From positions 2,532,913-2,587,797 of the forward strand of contig CP070722.1 in NCBI GenBank assembly GCA_020350785.1: 54,885 nucleotides of DNA, written 5' to 3'. The DNA is from Gemmatimonadota bacterium (GTDB lineage Bacteria > Gemmatimonadota > Gemmatimonadetes > Palauibacterales > KS3-K002). Every line of letters begins with the position of its first letter. Position 1 is the first letter of the stretch. The notes below the pieces were generated by a model. The model did not search any database. It was not told where the DNA came from and saw only the letters and a program-made list of their open reading frames with translations. A program made the translations under genes and the position numbers. Below, piece after piece: positions 1 to 8,930 of this stretch.

Positions 1-360
1 AAGCGCCATCCCCTTGAACCGCTCCATCTCCGCCAACCCGGACAGAGCCACCGGGGTGGCGAAGACCACTCGCTCGCCCTCGAGCTCCGCGAGATCACTC
101 TCCGCCAGGTGATCGAGCTGCGCGGCCGAGCGCAGCTCCGCCGCCAAGTTCGCCAGCCCGTCGCGACTTCCCCGCAGCGCCATGGCGACCTGCGTGCCAA
201 CGACCAACAAGATCGAGCCTCGCAGCGCTACCCCGAGCAAGGTCGAGTAGGGGATCTGGTGCTTGTTGACGTACAGACCCTCGGGAGCGGCCATCACCTT
301 GGCCCCCCGCTCGGCACCCACGCCCTCGATTACGACGTCGAAGCTGCCTTCGAAACTCAT
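1..360 (-). CDS. Unknown protein, 3'-truncated by window edge
   Basis: An open frame on the minus strand starts at ATG 360-358 and runs off the left edge with no stop, so about 120 N-terminal residues are visible. Its start overlaps the stop of the HAD phosphatase gene (ATGA, 360-357), which implies translational coupling. The visible part begins MSFEGSFDVVIEG, then has a beta-rich stretch (LYVNKHQIPYSTLLGV), a short hydrophobic strand (ILLVVGTQVAM) and a more helical, acidic region. The pattern loosely recalls small PH-like beta-barrel domains, but this is an impression only. No signal peptide is visible. The function is unknown. Confidence 0.6.
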   Translation of the reverse strand, partial: MSFEGSFDVVIEGVGAERGAKVMAAPEGLYVNKHQIPYSTLLGVALRGSILLVVGTQVAMALRGSRDGLANLAAELRSAAQLDHLAESDLAELEGERVVFATPVALSGLAEMERFKGMAL

Positions 361-1136
361 CGGTCCCCGCTACCGCCCCCCGCACCCCCGGTGAGCGTCC
401 CTTTCCCCGATTGCGTCAGCAGACAGTGGATCACCTTCTCGGTGTCGCTGAAGTCCTCGAACACCGCATCCGCTCCCGCCGCGACCAGCTCCTCGATCCC
501 GTGACGGCCCGTTGCCACCGCCATCGCAAATCCGCCCACCGCCCGGGCACAACGCACATCCTCCGGCGTGTCTCCCACGACCACGACCGCCGATGCCCCA
601 TTCCCGCAGACCGACCGGCTGCGCTCCTCGGCCACCCGCGCGATCTCGGAGCGAATCTCCGAGTCCGATCCGTAGGCTCCGATCTTGAAATGCGCCGCCA
701 GTCCCGCAGCCTCCAACTTCCGCCGAGCCCCCTCCTCGATGTTGCCCGTCAGCAAGCCCAGCAGGACGTCCTCACGACCACTCAGCGTCTCCAGCAGATC
801 GACGATCCCGGGAAGCAGCTTGATCCTCCCTTCCGACCTGCGGACCGCCAGCTCGCCCTCCAGCCTATCCAGATACGCCGGCCACACCTCCGGCATCAGC
901 CGCCGTACTTCGGCCTTCGGCAGCCCCGCTCCCGTCATCAGCTCCACTACGATCTGCGGATCCGTCTTGCCGTGAAACGTGTAGTCCTCCAGGTCGCCAG
1001 CGGTCCCGTATACGGCCTCCAGCGCCGCACGAATGGCGGTGCGACCGGCCCCGTCCGTCAACAAGAGGGTCCCATCGATATCGAACAGCACTCTCACCCT
1101 GACGGACAGCGGCGCCCCCACTGAGATATCTCCCAT
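357..1136 (-). CDS. HAD-superfamily hydrolase, phosphoglycolate phosphatase-like
   Basis: Predicted cytoplasmic phosphatase of the haloacid dehalogenase superfamily. All HAD motifs are visible: motif I DIDGTLL near the N-terminus (first Asp is the nucleophile), motif II Thr in GLLTGN, the motif III Lys in the following helix, and motif IV GDTPEDV. The helical cap between motifs I and II (FHGKTDPQIV) is like that of Gph/PGP phosphatases, which hydrolyse 2-phosphoglycolate or similar small phosphoesters. The substrate cannot be read from sequence. I chose ATG 1136, but a TTG one codon upstream and a GTG just before motif I are possible. The gene lies about 30 bp after the P1 peptidase gene, and its TGA overlaps the next ATG. 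Confidence 0.85.
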   Translation of the reverse strand: MGDISVGAPLSVRVRVLFDIDGTLLLTDGAGRTAIRAALEAVYGTAGDLEDYTFHGKTDPQIVVELMTGAGLPKAEVRRLMPEVWPAYLDRLEGELAVRRSEGRIKLLPGIVDLLETLSGREDVLLGLLTGNIEEGARRKLEAAGLAAHFKIGAYGSDSEIRSEIARVAEERSRSVCGNGASAVVVVGDTPEDVRCARAVGGFAMAVATGRHGIEELVAAGADAVFEDFSDTEKVIHCLLTQSGKGTLTGGAGGGSGDR

Positions 1137-1169
1137 CAAGCCTCGGATCTCATGCTCAGCCCAAAATAT

Positions 1170-2147
1170 CTAATGTGCTTCCAATGCCCCCGGTTCGCCA
1201 GCCTTCCGCCTCACCGCTCGCTCGATCGCCCGCGCCAGTGCCCACTCCGCCCTCAGACCGATTCGCAGCCTCCCCTCCGGCGTGATCGGCTCGACCTCGT
1301 CGGCCGTCGAGCAGGCAAACACCAGGTCGCCGTCGTATTCCGTGTTGGCCGGAGAGATCCGTCGCACCACGGCGTTCATCGCCTGTCTGGCCACCGCCTG
1401 CAGATCGACCCGGCTCAGCGGCGCGTCCGTGGCCACCACGCCCAGCGTGGTATTGGTGCCCGCCTGAGAACCAAACCCGGGGGGCGCCCCACGGTCGCGC
1501 AGATAAGCCGCCGTGTCCGCGAAAGCGCCGTCGCCACCTCTGGCCCCGGCGATAATCCGTCCTTCGCGGTCCAGCACGTCGCCGAAGGCGTTCACGACCA
1601 CCAGCGCGCCGACAACAATACCGTCCAAAACGCTGGCCGCGCTGCCCACACCGCCTAGCATGGCACCCGCGCGGCCAAAAAGCTTGCCGACCGTGGCACC
1701 CGCTCCCACACCAACCCTCCCCTCCGCCACCGGCGCCCGGCTGGCCGCTTTGCAGGCCGCTCGCCCCAGCGCCGCATCCGGCCGCCGATCCGCCCGGCCC
1801 TCGCCCAGATCGAAGATCACGGCGCTCGGCACGATCGCGACCCGACCCGCCCTGGTCTCCAATCCCCGACCCTGCTCTTCCAGCCAGCTGGCCACGCCGT
1901 CAGCGGCGGCCAGCCCGTAGGCCGAGCCACCGGCCAGCAAGAGCGCATCGACCCCCGGCACCAGATGCTGCGGCGCAAGCGAGTCCAGCTGGCGCGTCCC
2001 GCTCGCCAGGCCACGGACATCCACCGCTGCCCTGAACGGCCCCAACACCACCGTACAGCCCGTGGCGGTTCCTTCGGCGCTCGCATGCCCCACGGCCAGC
2101 CCCGGCACGGCCGTGAGCGTCGCGTTCTCAACCTGTTGGGAAGCCAC
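1170..2147 (-). CDS. P1 family peptidase (DmpA/NylC-type N-terminal-nucleophile hydrolase)
   Basis: A 325-residue member of the P1/S58 family, whose members self-cleave into alpha and beta chains and act as D/L-aminopeptidases, beta-aminopeptidases or nylon-oligomer amidases. Family features are the N-terminal LTAVPGLAVGH, LLLAGGSAYGL around residue 70, the Gly-rich ATVGKLFGR near 152, and NTTLGVVATDA at 232-242. By analogy with NylC, cleavage would fall between Asn232 and Thr233, freeing Thr233 as nucleophile. DmpA itself uses Gly-Ser, so this looks like the Asn-Thr branch. No signal peptide is visible. The start is GTG 2147, five bases after the stop of the GGDEF gene, so the two are probably co-transcribed. 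Confidence 0.88.
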   Translation of the reverse strand: MASQQVENATLTAVPGLAVGHASAEGTATGCTVVLGPFRAAVDVRGLASGTRQLDSLAPQHLVPGVDALLLAGGSAYGLAAADGVASWLEEQGRGLETRAGRVAIVPSAVIFDLGEGRADRRPDAALGRAACKAASRAPVAEGRVGVGAGATVGKLFGRAGAMLGGVGSAASVLDGIVVGALVVVNAFGDVLDREGRIIAGARGGDGAFADTAAYLRDRGAPPGFGSQAGTNTTLGVVATDAPLSRVDLQAVARQAMNAVVRRISPANTEYDGDLVFACSTADEVEPITPEGRLRIGLRAEWALARAIERAVRRKAGEPGALEAH

Positions 2148-2152
2148 TTCGC

Positions 2153-3658
2153 CTAGGTACCCGGGCCGGCGGGCTGCACCTCGCCGCCGGACTCGCGCTC
2201 CTTTGACTCGATCTCCACCTCACCGTGATAGGGGAAGATCTTGTTGCGACCCGCTGCCTTGGCCCTGTACAGAGCCCTGTCTGCCCGGTCGATGAAGTCC
2301 TCCGGGCTCGACACTTTGATCTCGGGGAAGCAGACCACTCCACCGCTCAGCGTCAGCTTGTGATTCCTGCCGCGGAGTTCGAACTCCCTGCGGCTCACCC
2401 CGGCACAGATGCGCTCAGCCAGGTGGAGCGTGCCCTGCACGCCCGTCTCCGGCACGACCAGCAGGAACTCGTCGCCCCCGTAGCGCCCTACGAAGTCGGC
2501 CGTGCGCAGCGAGCGCCTCAGCACCTCGCCGATCGCCCTCAATGCGGCGTCCCCGCTGATGTGGCCGTACGTGTCGTTGAGCTGTTTCAGATCATCGATG
2601 TCGAACATCACCAGGCCCAACAACCTCTGATAGCGGACCGCGCGTTCCAGCTCGTTCTCCAGTCGCTCCAGCAGATAACGACGGGACAGACAACCGGTCA
2701 GCTCGTCCGTCTTCGCAAGAATTTCGAGCTGTTCCTGATGCGAAAGTACGCTCTCGAACATCGCCGCCCGATTGAGCGCGCGCACGGCACCCTGCGCGAT
2801 CGCGGAGGTCAGCCTCACCGACTCCTCGTCAAGCTGCGGCTCGTCCGTGCTCGTCCGCAGGAAAAACACGCCGGCTCTCTCTTTGTCGAAGTTGAACGGG
2901 ATCGCCAGGATCGATCGGATATCCACGTCGATCTTCTCCGATTCCCAGAGTGGGCGTATCTGCTCGAACAACGCCGACTGCTTCAGGTTCTTCACTAAGA
3001 CCGGTGCACCCGTCTCCACCGCCTGTCGGATCTCCGGGTAGCGGCCCAGATCGATCGTCAGCGAACTGATGCTGGGATCGTCACGCGCCGCCACGACCGT
3101 GGCCTGCCTTTGACCTTCATCGATCAGAATCATCGAGCACCGCCGAATCTGAAACAGTCGCGACACGCGCCGCACCAGAATCTCGTATATCTCTTCGCTC
3201 GAAAGGCTCGATGTAACATCACGAACGATCTCCAGCACCACGTTGCTGGTATCCGCTTCGCGCCGCGACTCGCGGATCAGTCGACCCCTCTCGATGTGAG
3301 ACGCGATGCGGGCCAGCAGCTCACCCAGATCGAATGGTTTGCGGATATAGTCGGTTGCCCCCGCCCGAATCGCCGCGGCCGCCTCCTCACCCCGACGCTG
3401 CGAGCATGTGAACAGCAGCGGTACATCGCGCGAACCCGCCCGGTGGCGGAGGTGTCGCACGATCTCCAGCGGTGCCAGCTCACCGACTGATTCGTCGACT
3501 ATCACCAGGTCGGGATTCTGGCTGCCGACGTAGCTCACCAGTACCCGGGCGTCCTTGACGCTCTGGACCGAGTAACCGGCCTCGACCAGTGCCTCGTCCA
3601 GACCGGCCAGCGACTCGGCGCTTTCACAGCCGACGAGTATCGAGGCCTTGGCGCTCAT
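2153..3658 (-). CDS. Response regulator with GAF and diguanylate cyclase (GGDEF) domains
   Basis: A 501-residue cytoplasmic signalling protein predicted to make cyclic di-GMP from two GTP. The receiver domain covers about 1-125, with phospho-acceptor Asp55 in LVIVDES and conserved Lys107 in YIRKPF. A GAF-like domain follows at about 135-295. The GGDEF domain is at about 315-480, with an intact GGDEF at 394-398. RTAD at 385-388, five residues upstream, is the classic RxxD allosteric inhibition site, so product feedback is expected. There is no EAL domain. The ATG overlaps the stop of the dehydratase gene (ATGA, 3658-3655). No histidine kinase partner is in the window. Confidence 0.92.
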   Translation of the reverse strand: MSAKASILVGCESAESLAGLDEALVEAGYSVQSVKDARVLVSYVGSQNPDLVIVDESVGELAPLEIVRHLRHRAGSRDVPLLFTCSQRRGEEAAAAIRAGATDYIRKPFDLGELLARIASHIERGRLIRESRREADTSNVVLEIVRDVTSSLSSEEIYEILVRRVSRLFQIRRCSMILIDEGQRQATVVAARDDPSISSLTIDLGRYPEIRQAVETGAPVLVKNLKQSALFEQIRPLWESEKIDVDIRSILAIPFNFDKERAGVFFLRTSTDEPQLDEESVRLTSAIAQGAVRALNRAAMFESVLSHQEQLEILAKTDELTGCLSRRYLLERLENELERAVRYQRLLGLVMFDIDDLKQLNDTYGHISGDAALRAIGEVLRRSLRTADFVGRYGGDEFLLVVPETGVQGTLHLAERICAGVSRREFELRGRNHKLTLSGGVVCFPEIKVSSPEDFIDRADRALYRAKAAGRNKIFPYHGEVEIESKERESGGEVQPAGPGT

Positions 3659-4647
3659 TCCGACTCGGCTCCCCGCCTACCGTATTCACTCACCCAACGC
3701 CCCCAACTGCCCGGATCCACGTTACCTCCTGACAGTATCGCCACCGTCCGCTTGTCCGGCTCCGGAACTCTCCCGGCCAGCACAGCCCCGACCGCCGCCG
3801 CACCACTGGGCTCCACGACCAGCCGGAACTCCTCCGCGCACCAGGCCAGCCCGGCCAGGATCTCATCGTCGTTCACCAAGATGACACCATTCACCAGCGA
3901 TCGCGCGTGCGCGTAAGTCACCTCACCCGGTCGAACCGGCCTCAAACCATCGGCCACGCTGCTCACCGAATCCAGCTCGACCGGTTGCCCGGCCTCCAGC
4001 GACTCGAACATGCAAGCAGCACCTCGCGGTTCTACCCCCACTACTTCCGCCTCCGGTCGCAGACCGCGCACCGCCGCCGCGACTCCGGCCAGCAAGCCAC
4101 CACCACCCACCGGAACCAGCACCCGCTCCACGTCCGGCCAGTCCTCCACGATCTCCAGGCCGACCGTGCCCTGCCCCGCTATGATGTGCGGATGATCGAA
4201 GGGCGGCACGACGGCCAACTCGCGTTCCAGGGCGATCGCCTCCGCCCGCCGTTTGCGCTGCAGCGACGTCGTACCCTCTTCCACGACTTCCGCCCCCAGG
4301 GCGGTTATGGCGGTGACTTTGACTCGCGGCGCGTCCACCGGTACGACCACCACCGCAGGTACACCCAGCAGCCGGGCCGCTAGGGCCACCGCCCGCCCGT
4401 GGTTTCCAGATGAGTACGTGACCACCCCGCGCGAACGCTCCGACTCAGGCAGGGTTGCCACGTAGTTATACGCGCCTCGCAGCTTGAACGCCCCCCCGCG
4501 CTGAAGGTTCTCGCACTTGAGGCGCAGGCTCATTTCCGAGTTACCTGCCACCGCACACTCCGCCAGCAGAGGCGTGCGTCGTACCACGCCGACAATCCGC
4601 TCGGCGGCGGTACGGATCTCTCCCAGACTTACAAGCTGGTCGGCCAC
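3655..4647 (-). CDS. PLP-dependent threonine/serine dehydratase (fold type II)
   Basis: Fold-type II PLP enzyme of the threonine dehydratase/serine racemase group; the usual reaction is deamination of Thr to 2-oxobutanoate or Ser to pyruvate. Visible features are the Schiff-base Lys55 in GGAFKLRGAYN, the substrate loop SSGNHG, and the phosphate-binding Gly loop VGGGGLLAG. The 330-residue length leaves no C-terminal ACT regulatory domain, so this is the short catabolic or racemase-like type rather than feedback-inhibited IlvA. I use GTG 4647, preceded by GAGAAAG; the reading frame continues upstream to 4731, but those residues do not look like the family. The stop overlaps the GGDEF gene start. 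gyrA lies 132 bp upstream on the same strand. Confidence 0.85.
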   Translation of the reverse strand: MADQLVSLGEIRTAAERIVGVVRRTPLLAECAVAGNSEMSLRLKCENLQRGGAFKLRGAYNYVATLPESERSRGVVTYSSGNHGRAVALAARLLGVPAVVVVPVDAPRVKVTAITALGAEVVEEGTTSLQRKRRAEAIALERELAVVPPFDHPHIIAGQGTVGLEIVEDWPDVERVLVPVGGGGLLAGVAAAVRGLRPEAEVVGVEPRGAACMFESLEAGQPVELDSVSSVADGLRPVRPGEVTYAHARSLVNGVILVNDDEILAGLAWCAEEFRLVVEPSGAAAVGAVLAGRVPEPDKRTVAILSGGNVDPGSWGRWVSEYGRRGAESE

Positions 4648-4779
4648 TTGCTTTCTCGGGACGCTACAGTTCCGTTGGCAGGACGTTTTCCAGCGGGGGG
4701 AGCGCAGCAACCTTAAATCTCTGCCGCTCAACGAATTGAGTCAACGTCTCGCCGGCCAGCCGGCCGCCGCCCGGCGGAG

Positions 4780-7230
4780 CTACTCAGCCGTCGCTAGCTC
4801 CTCCTCCTTCTCCGAGACAACCCGGGTGACGTCCACGACCGTGTCGCCCGGATCCAGGTTGATCACCCGAACGCCTTGCGCGTTGCGGCCCGTCGTACGG
4901 ATCTCGTTCACCTGCTGGCGGTTGACGATACCTTTCCGCGTTACTACGACGAGCTCGTCATCGTCGCTTACCTCTCTGATCGCTACGACTTTGCCGGTCT
5001 TCTGTGACAGCCGGATGTTGATCACGCCTTTGCCACCGCGCCTCTGCAGCCGATACTGGTCGATATGCGTCCGTTTGCCCATCCCTTTTTCCGTCACAAC
5101 CAGCAGCGCCGCCTCTTCCACAACCACGACCAGACCCACCACCTCGTCCCCCCGCCCCAGCGCCACACCTTTCACACCCCGCGCCGACCGCCCCATCGCC
5201 CGCACCTCTTCCTCCTCGAAGCGGATCGCCTTGCCATTGCGCGTTGCCAAAACGACCTGATCCTCCCCGCTGGTCAGCCAAACATCGATCAGTTCGTCAC
5301 CCTGCTTGACTCCGATGGCGTTGATACCGCCAGACCGCGGATTGCTGTAAGCAGAAAGGGCGGTCTTCTTCACGATCCCTTTCCGCGTCGCGAACAACAG
5401 ATAGGCGTCTTCGCTGAACTCCCGCACCCGAACCATCGCCGTAATCCGATCGTCCTTCTTGATGCGGATCAGGTTCACGATGGGCCGGCCCCGAGCTGTG
5501 CGGCCAGTCTGTGGGATCTGGTGCACTTTCAGCCAGTATACCCGCCCGAGAGCCGTGAAGAACAGGATGTAGTCGTGCGTCGAGGCAATGAAGAGATGTT
5601 CGACCCAGTCCTCCTCTTTGGTGGTCATGCCAGAGACACCCCGGCCGCCGCGCCGCTGCCGTCGATAGGTGTCGACCGGTATACGCTTGATGTAGCCCTC
5701 ATGAGAGACCGTCACCACCATCTCTTCCTCGGCGATGAGATCCTCCATCGAGAAATCCTCAACCTCGCTGGCGACCTCCGTACGGCGATCGTCACCATAC
5801 TTTTCCACTAGCTCGTCAAGCTCGCCCTTCACGATCGTCATGCGCCGAACCTTCGACGCCAAGATCGCCTTGAGGTCTTTGATCTGTGCCCGCACCTCCT
5901 TGATCTCAGCCTGCAGCTTCTCGACCTCGAGCCCGGTCAGCCGGGCCAGGCGCATGTTCAGAATCGCTTCCGCCTGCCGCTCGCTCAGCTTGTAACGACT
6001 GCGTAGCCGCTTGGCCGCCTCCTCCGGATCCTTCGCCTTCTTGATGATCTCGACGACCGCGTCGATGTTGTCGACAGCCTTCTTCAGGCCGAGCAGGATG
6101 TGCTCCCGGTCCTCGGCGACCTGGAGATCGTGCTTGCTGCGCCGGACCACTATCTCATGGCGATGGTCGATGAAGTGCTGGACCATCTCCGTGAGGTTCA
6201 TGATCTTGGGCACGCCTTCGACCAGCGCCAGCATGATCGCGCCGAAGGTCGACTGCATCTGCGTATGCTTGTACAGCAGATTCAGCACGATCTGCGGAAT
6301 CGCGTCGCGCTTCAACTCCACCACGATCCGCATTCCCTCGCGGTCGCTCTCATCACGCAGATCGCTGATCCCCTCTACTCGCCGATCCCGCGCCAGCTCG
6401 GCGATCTGCTCGATCAACCGAGTCTTGTTCACCATGAACGGAATCTCGGTGATGATGATCCGCTCTCCGCCCTTGCGCTCATCGATCTCGGCCCTGGCGC
6501 GCATCACGATGCGGCCCCGCCCCGTTCGGTAAGCCTCGTTGATGCCCGCTTGACCGTGCACGAACGCGCCCGTCGGAAAATCGGGGCCCTTGATGAACTT
6601 CTGAAGATCCTTGACAGAAGCCTTCGGATGGTCGATGAGGTGCTTCGTCGCCTCCACCACCTCACGCAGATTGTGCGGAGGAATATTGGTCGCCATCCCC
6701 ACCGCGATACCCGAAGAACCGTTGACCAGCAGGTTGGGAAATCTGGAGGGAAGGACGGTCGGCTCCTGTAACCGATCATCGAAGTTGGGAACGAAGTTGA
6801 CTGTGTCCCTGTCGATGTCGGCCAGCAACTCGACCGCCACGGGGCCGAGGCGTGCTTCCGTATACCGATAGGCCGCAGCGCTATCTCCGTCGATCGAGCC
6901 GAAGTTGCCCTGCCCGGTCACCAGGGGATAACGCAGCGAGAAGTCCTGAACCATCCGCACCAGCGCGTCGTACACCGCCATATCGCCGTGCGGGTGGTAC
7001 TTGCCCAGGACCTCACCCACCACCGTCGCGCTCTTCTTGAACGGCCGGTTGGGCGCCAGTCCCAGATCGTTCATCGCATAGAGGATCCGCCGATGAACAG
7101 GCTTCAAACCGTCTCGCACATCCGGCAGCGCCCGCTGAACAATTACGCTCATCGAGTAGTCGATGAACGACTCGCGCATCTCATCCTCGAGATAGCGCGG
7201 AACTACCTTCTCCTCATACTCCGTTGCCAT
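4780..7230 (-). CDS. gyrA: DNA gyrase subunit A
   Basis: An 816-residue type IIA topoisomerase subunit that cleaves and re-ligates DNA and works with GyrB (not in the window) to introduce negative supercoils. The winged-helix region has [17 protein letters not shown] sequence, and the active site [12 protein letters not shown] places catalytic Tyr at 123 beside Arg122. The C-terminal pinwheel contains [11 protein letters not shown] and later [11 protein letters not shown]; the GyrA-box type motif supports gyrA rather than parC. Residue 84, equivalent to E. coli Ser83 of the quinolone-resistance region, is Met (HGDMAVYD), while Asp88 is kept. The start ATG 7230 follows GAGGG. A weak 5-bp hairpin with a TTCG loop lies after the stop at about 4727-4740. 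Confidence 0.97.
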   Translation of the reverse strand: MATEYEEKVVPRYLEDEMRESFIDYSMSVIVQRALPDVRDGLKPVHRRILYAMNDLGLAPNRPFKKSATVVGEVLGKYHPHGDMAVYDALVRMVQDFSLRYPLVTGQGNFGSIDGDSAAAYRYTEARLGPVAVELLADIDRDTVNFVPNFDDRLQEPTVLPSRFPNLLVNGSSGIAVGMATNIPPHNLREVVEATKHLIDHPKASVKDLQKFIKGPDFPTGAFVHGQAGINEAYRTGRGRIVMRARAEIDERKGGERIIITEIPFMVNKTRLIEQIAELARDRRVEGISDLRDESDREGMRIVVELKRDAIPQIVLNLLYKHTQMQSTFGAIMLALVEGVPKIMNLTEMVQHFIDHRHEIVVRRSKHDLQVAEDREHILLGLKKAVDNIDAVVEIIKKAKDPEEAAKRLRSRYKLSERQAEAILNMRLARLTGLEVEKLQAEIKEVRAQIKDLKAILASKVRRMTIVKGELDELVEKYGDDRRTEVASEVEDFSMEDLIAEEEMVVTVSHEGYIKRIPVDTYRRQRRGGRGVSGMTTKEEDWVEHLFIASTHDYILFFTALGRVYWLKVHQIPQTGRTARGRPIVNLIRIKKDDRITAMVRVREFSEDAYLLFATRKGIVKKTALSAYSNPRSGGINAIGVKQGDELIDVWLTSGEDQVVLATRNGKAIRFEEEEVRAMGRSARGVKGVALGRGDEVVGLVVVVEEAALLVVTEKGMGKRTHIDQYRLQRRGGKGVINIRLSQKTGKVVAIREVSDDDELVVVTRKGIVNRQQVNEIRTTGRNAQGVRVINLDPGDTVVDVTRVVSEKEEELATAE

Positions 7231-7352
7231 CTACACCCTCTTCTACTTCGGTCAGACGACCTCAGACTCGGTTGCCAAGACGCAATTCCACACCGCCGGC
7301 GATCGCCGCAATCGCCAGCCACCGCACCCCACGCAAAGCGAATTCCGCTGAT

Positions 7353-7721
7353 CTACTGGTTTAGCTCGGGATGTTTGGCCGGATAGTATATCGCCCGACC
7401 TTCGAGAATCTTCAGCTGCTCCTGCGCCAAGTTCATCTCCACTGCCCCCTCGGTCGTCTGGCGGATCTCCAAGATGAGCAGCGCATCCGCCCCCCGCTCG
7501 GCAGCCCTTGCCCGCGCACGATCGATCAGCTCCTGATCCGCTATCCCCAGCGGACCCTGCTCCTGAATCGTCGCGAGCGTCTCGTACTCCTCCAGTGGGA
7601 GCGATCCGGGCATGAAAATCTCGACCTGCTCGGGCGCCACGGCCGGCAGTTGAACGCCGCCACCACAGGCCGCTAGGCCGGCGGCCAGCACCGTCATGAG
7701 GAGGGCCGGAAAGTATTTCAT
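7353..7721 (-). CDS. Small lipoprotein of unknown function
   Basis: A 122-residue exported lipoprotein. The lipobox LAAC puts the lipidated Cys at 19, after a short hydrophobic signal (MKYFPALLMTVLAAGLAAC). The mature part has a strand/helix region EYETLATIQEQGP and then helix-rich AELIDRARARAAERGADALLILEI-like sequence, reminiscent of small periplasmic YbjQ/DUF4156-like folds, but I cannot assign a family. GAGGA lies seven bases before the ATG. It sits between the GT2 gene (100 bp upstream) and gyrA (122 bp downstream), all on the minus strand. Confidence 0.75.
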   Translation of the reverse strand: MKYFPALLMTVLAAGLAACGGGVQLPAVAPEQVEIFMPGSLPLEEYETLATIQEQGPLGIADQELIDRARARAAERGADALLILEIRQTTEGAVEMNLAQEQLKILEGRAIYYPAKHPELNQ

Positions 7722-7821
7722 CTTACGTTCCTCGAGCGTGTGTGAGTGTTATCGGAACTCCCGTAATTTAAGCGTAACCGGTGGTTCGCTCCAGACCGCG
7801 GACCGCCTCAAATGCCCGGCC

Positions 7822-8832
7822 TCAGGCGATGCAGCGGTAGTCCTGCGGTTCGTGAAACCCGGCGGCGTCCAACTGCTGGCGGATCAGCTCCCGGGCGCCG
7901 GCGGCGCCGACCACGACCAGCAAGAAGGTGTCGCGGTGCTCGGGGACCTCGCGGGCGTCCCAGACCGGCGCACCGTAGATCTCTTGCCCTATCTTGCGGG
8001 GGTCGATGTCGAAGAACCCGCCGATCTGCAGCCCCTCGTCCAGCAGGGCGCGGGCGAAAGCTTTGCCCACCCGCCCTGCCCCCCAGAGGTTGACCCGGCG
8101 GTGCCCGGCCAAGCTGCTCTGGCGCAGGTAGTGGACCTTGCAGTGCTGAAAAGCGGCCGCTGAGTAGCGCGGATCGCTGCGCGAGGCACGCCCGTCGCCC
8201 TCACGCCAGAAGTGGAGTACCCGGGGCACATTGGCCAAGCGGGCGCCGGCGAGGTGAAGGCGAAGGATGAGATCGTAGTCCTCTGGCCAGCCGTTGGCCC
8301 GATAGCCACCCACCTTCTCCAGGGCCGGGCGGCGGATCATGAGTGTGGGGTGGGCGATGGGACACTCGACGAAAACGTCGCGCGCCAGGGCATCCGGCTC
8401 TGTCAGCCCGTTGAGCCACTGCTGGTAGCGACGCGCGCCCCAGCCCACGGCTTCGTGGGGGAAGTAGCGGACCTGCGTGCCGACGGCACTGACGTCCGGC
8501 CGCTCCGCGAGAAGCCGAATCTGCTCGCTGAATCTGCGCGGGTGAGTCACATCATCGGCATCGACGCGGGCGATGAGCTCGCCGCGGCACTCGGCGGCTC
8601 CGGCCTGCAAGGCCTCGGCCAAGCCCGTGCGGGCCCTGTGTGCGACACGCACCCGCGGCTCCCGGGCGGCCCAACGCTCCAGCAGGTCGCCCGTCTCATC
8701 CAGCGACCCGTCGTTCACCGCAACGACCTCGAAATCGCGATAGGTCTGCAGGCCGAGGCTACGGACCGCCAGCCCGAGATGCTCCGCAGCATCGCGGCAG
8801 GGCATGAGAACGGATAGTCGAGGACCACTCAC
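7822..8832 (-). CDS. GT2 glycosyltransferase fused to a C-terminal Rossmann-like domain
   Basis: Residues 1-230 form a GT-A family 2 glycosyltransferase: RLSVLMPCRDAAEHL at the N-terminus, VVAVNDGSLDET, and RVDADD as the metal-binding DxD motif, then ECPIAHPTLMIRR and WPEDYDLILRL typical of the acceptor side. From about residue 247 the sequence VNLWGAGRVGKAFARALL, then GGFFDIDPRKIG, is a GxGxxG nucleotide-binding or CoA-binding-like Rossmann module that GT2 enzymes normally lack. The donor and acceptor are unknown; cell-surface polysaccharide is a reasonable guess. The start is GTG 8832. uvrA ends about 100 bp upstream on the same strand. Confidence 0.85.
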   Translation of the reverse strand: MSGPRLSVLMPCRDAAEHLGLAVRSLGLQTYRDFEVVAVNDGSLDETGDLLERWAAREPRVRVAHRARTGLAEALQAGAAECRGELIARVDADDVTHPRRFSEQIRLLAERPDVSAVGTQVRYFPHEAVGWGARRYQQWLNGLTEPDALARDVFVECPIAHPTLMIRRPALEKVGGYRANGWPEDYDLILRLHLAGARLANVPRVLHFWREGDGRASRSDPRYSAAAFQHCKVHYLRQSSLAGHRRVNLWGAGRVGKAFARALLDEGLQIGGFFDIDPRKIGQEIYGAPVWDAREVPEHRDTFLLVVVGAAGARELIRQQLDAAGFHEPQDYRCIA

Positions 8833-8930
8833 TGGACTTTGTGCAACGCCGTCTGAGGTTCAGGAAGCGGGAAGATGAGGCGCCGGTTCCACATGGTCAA
8901 CGGCAAAACGCCGGCCTGCCGCCCGACGCG

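Noticed and set aside
4780..7230. ParC (topoisomerase IV) instead of GyrA
   Set aside because: Both QRRGGRG and QRRGGKG GyrA-box type motifs are present in the C-terminal domain, and the length fits GyrA.
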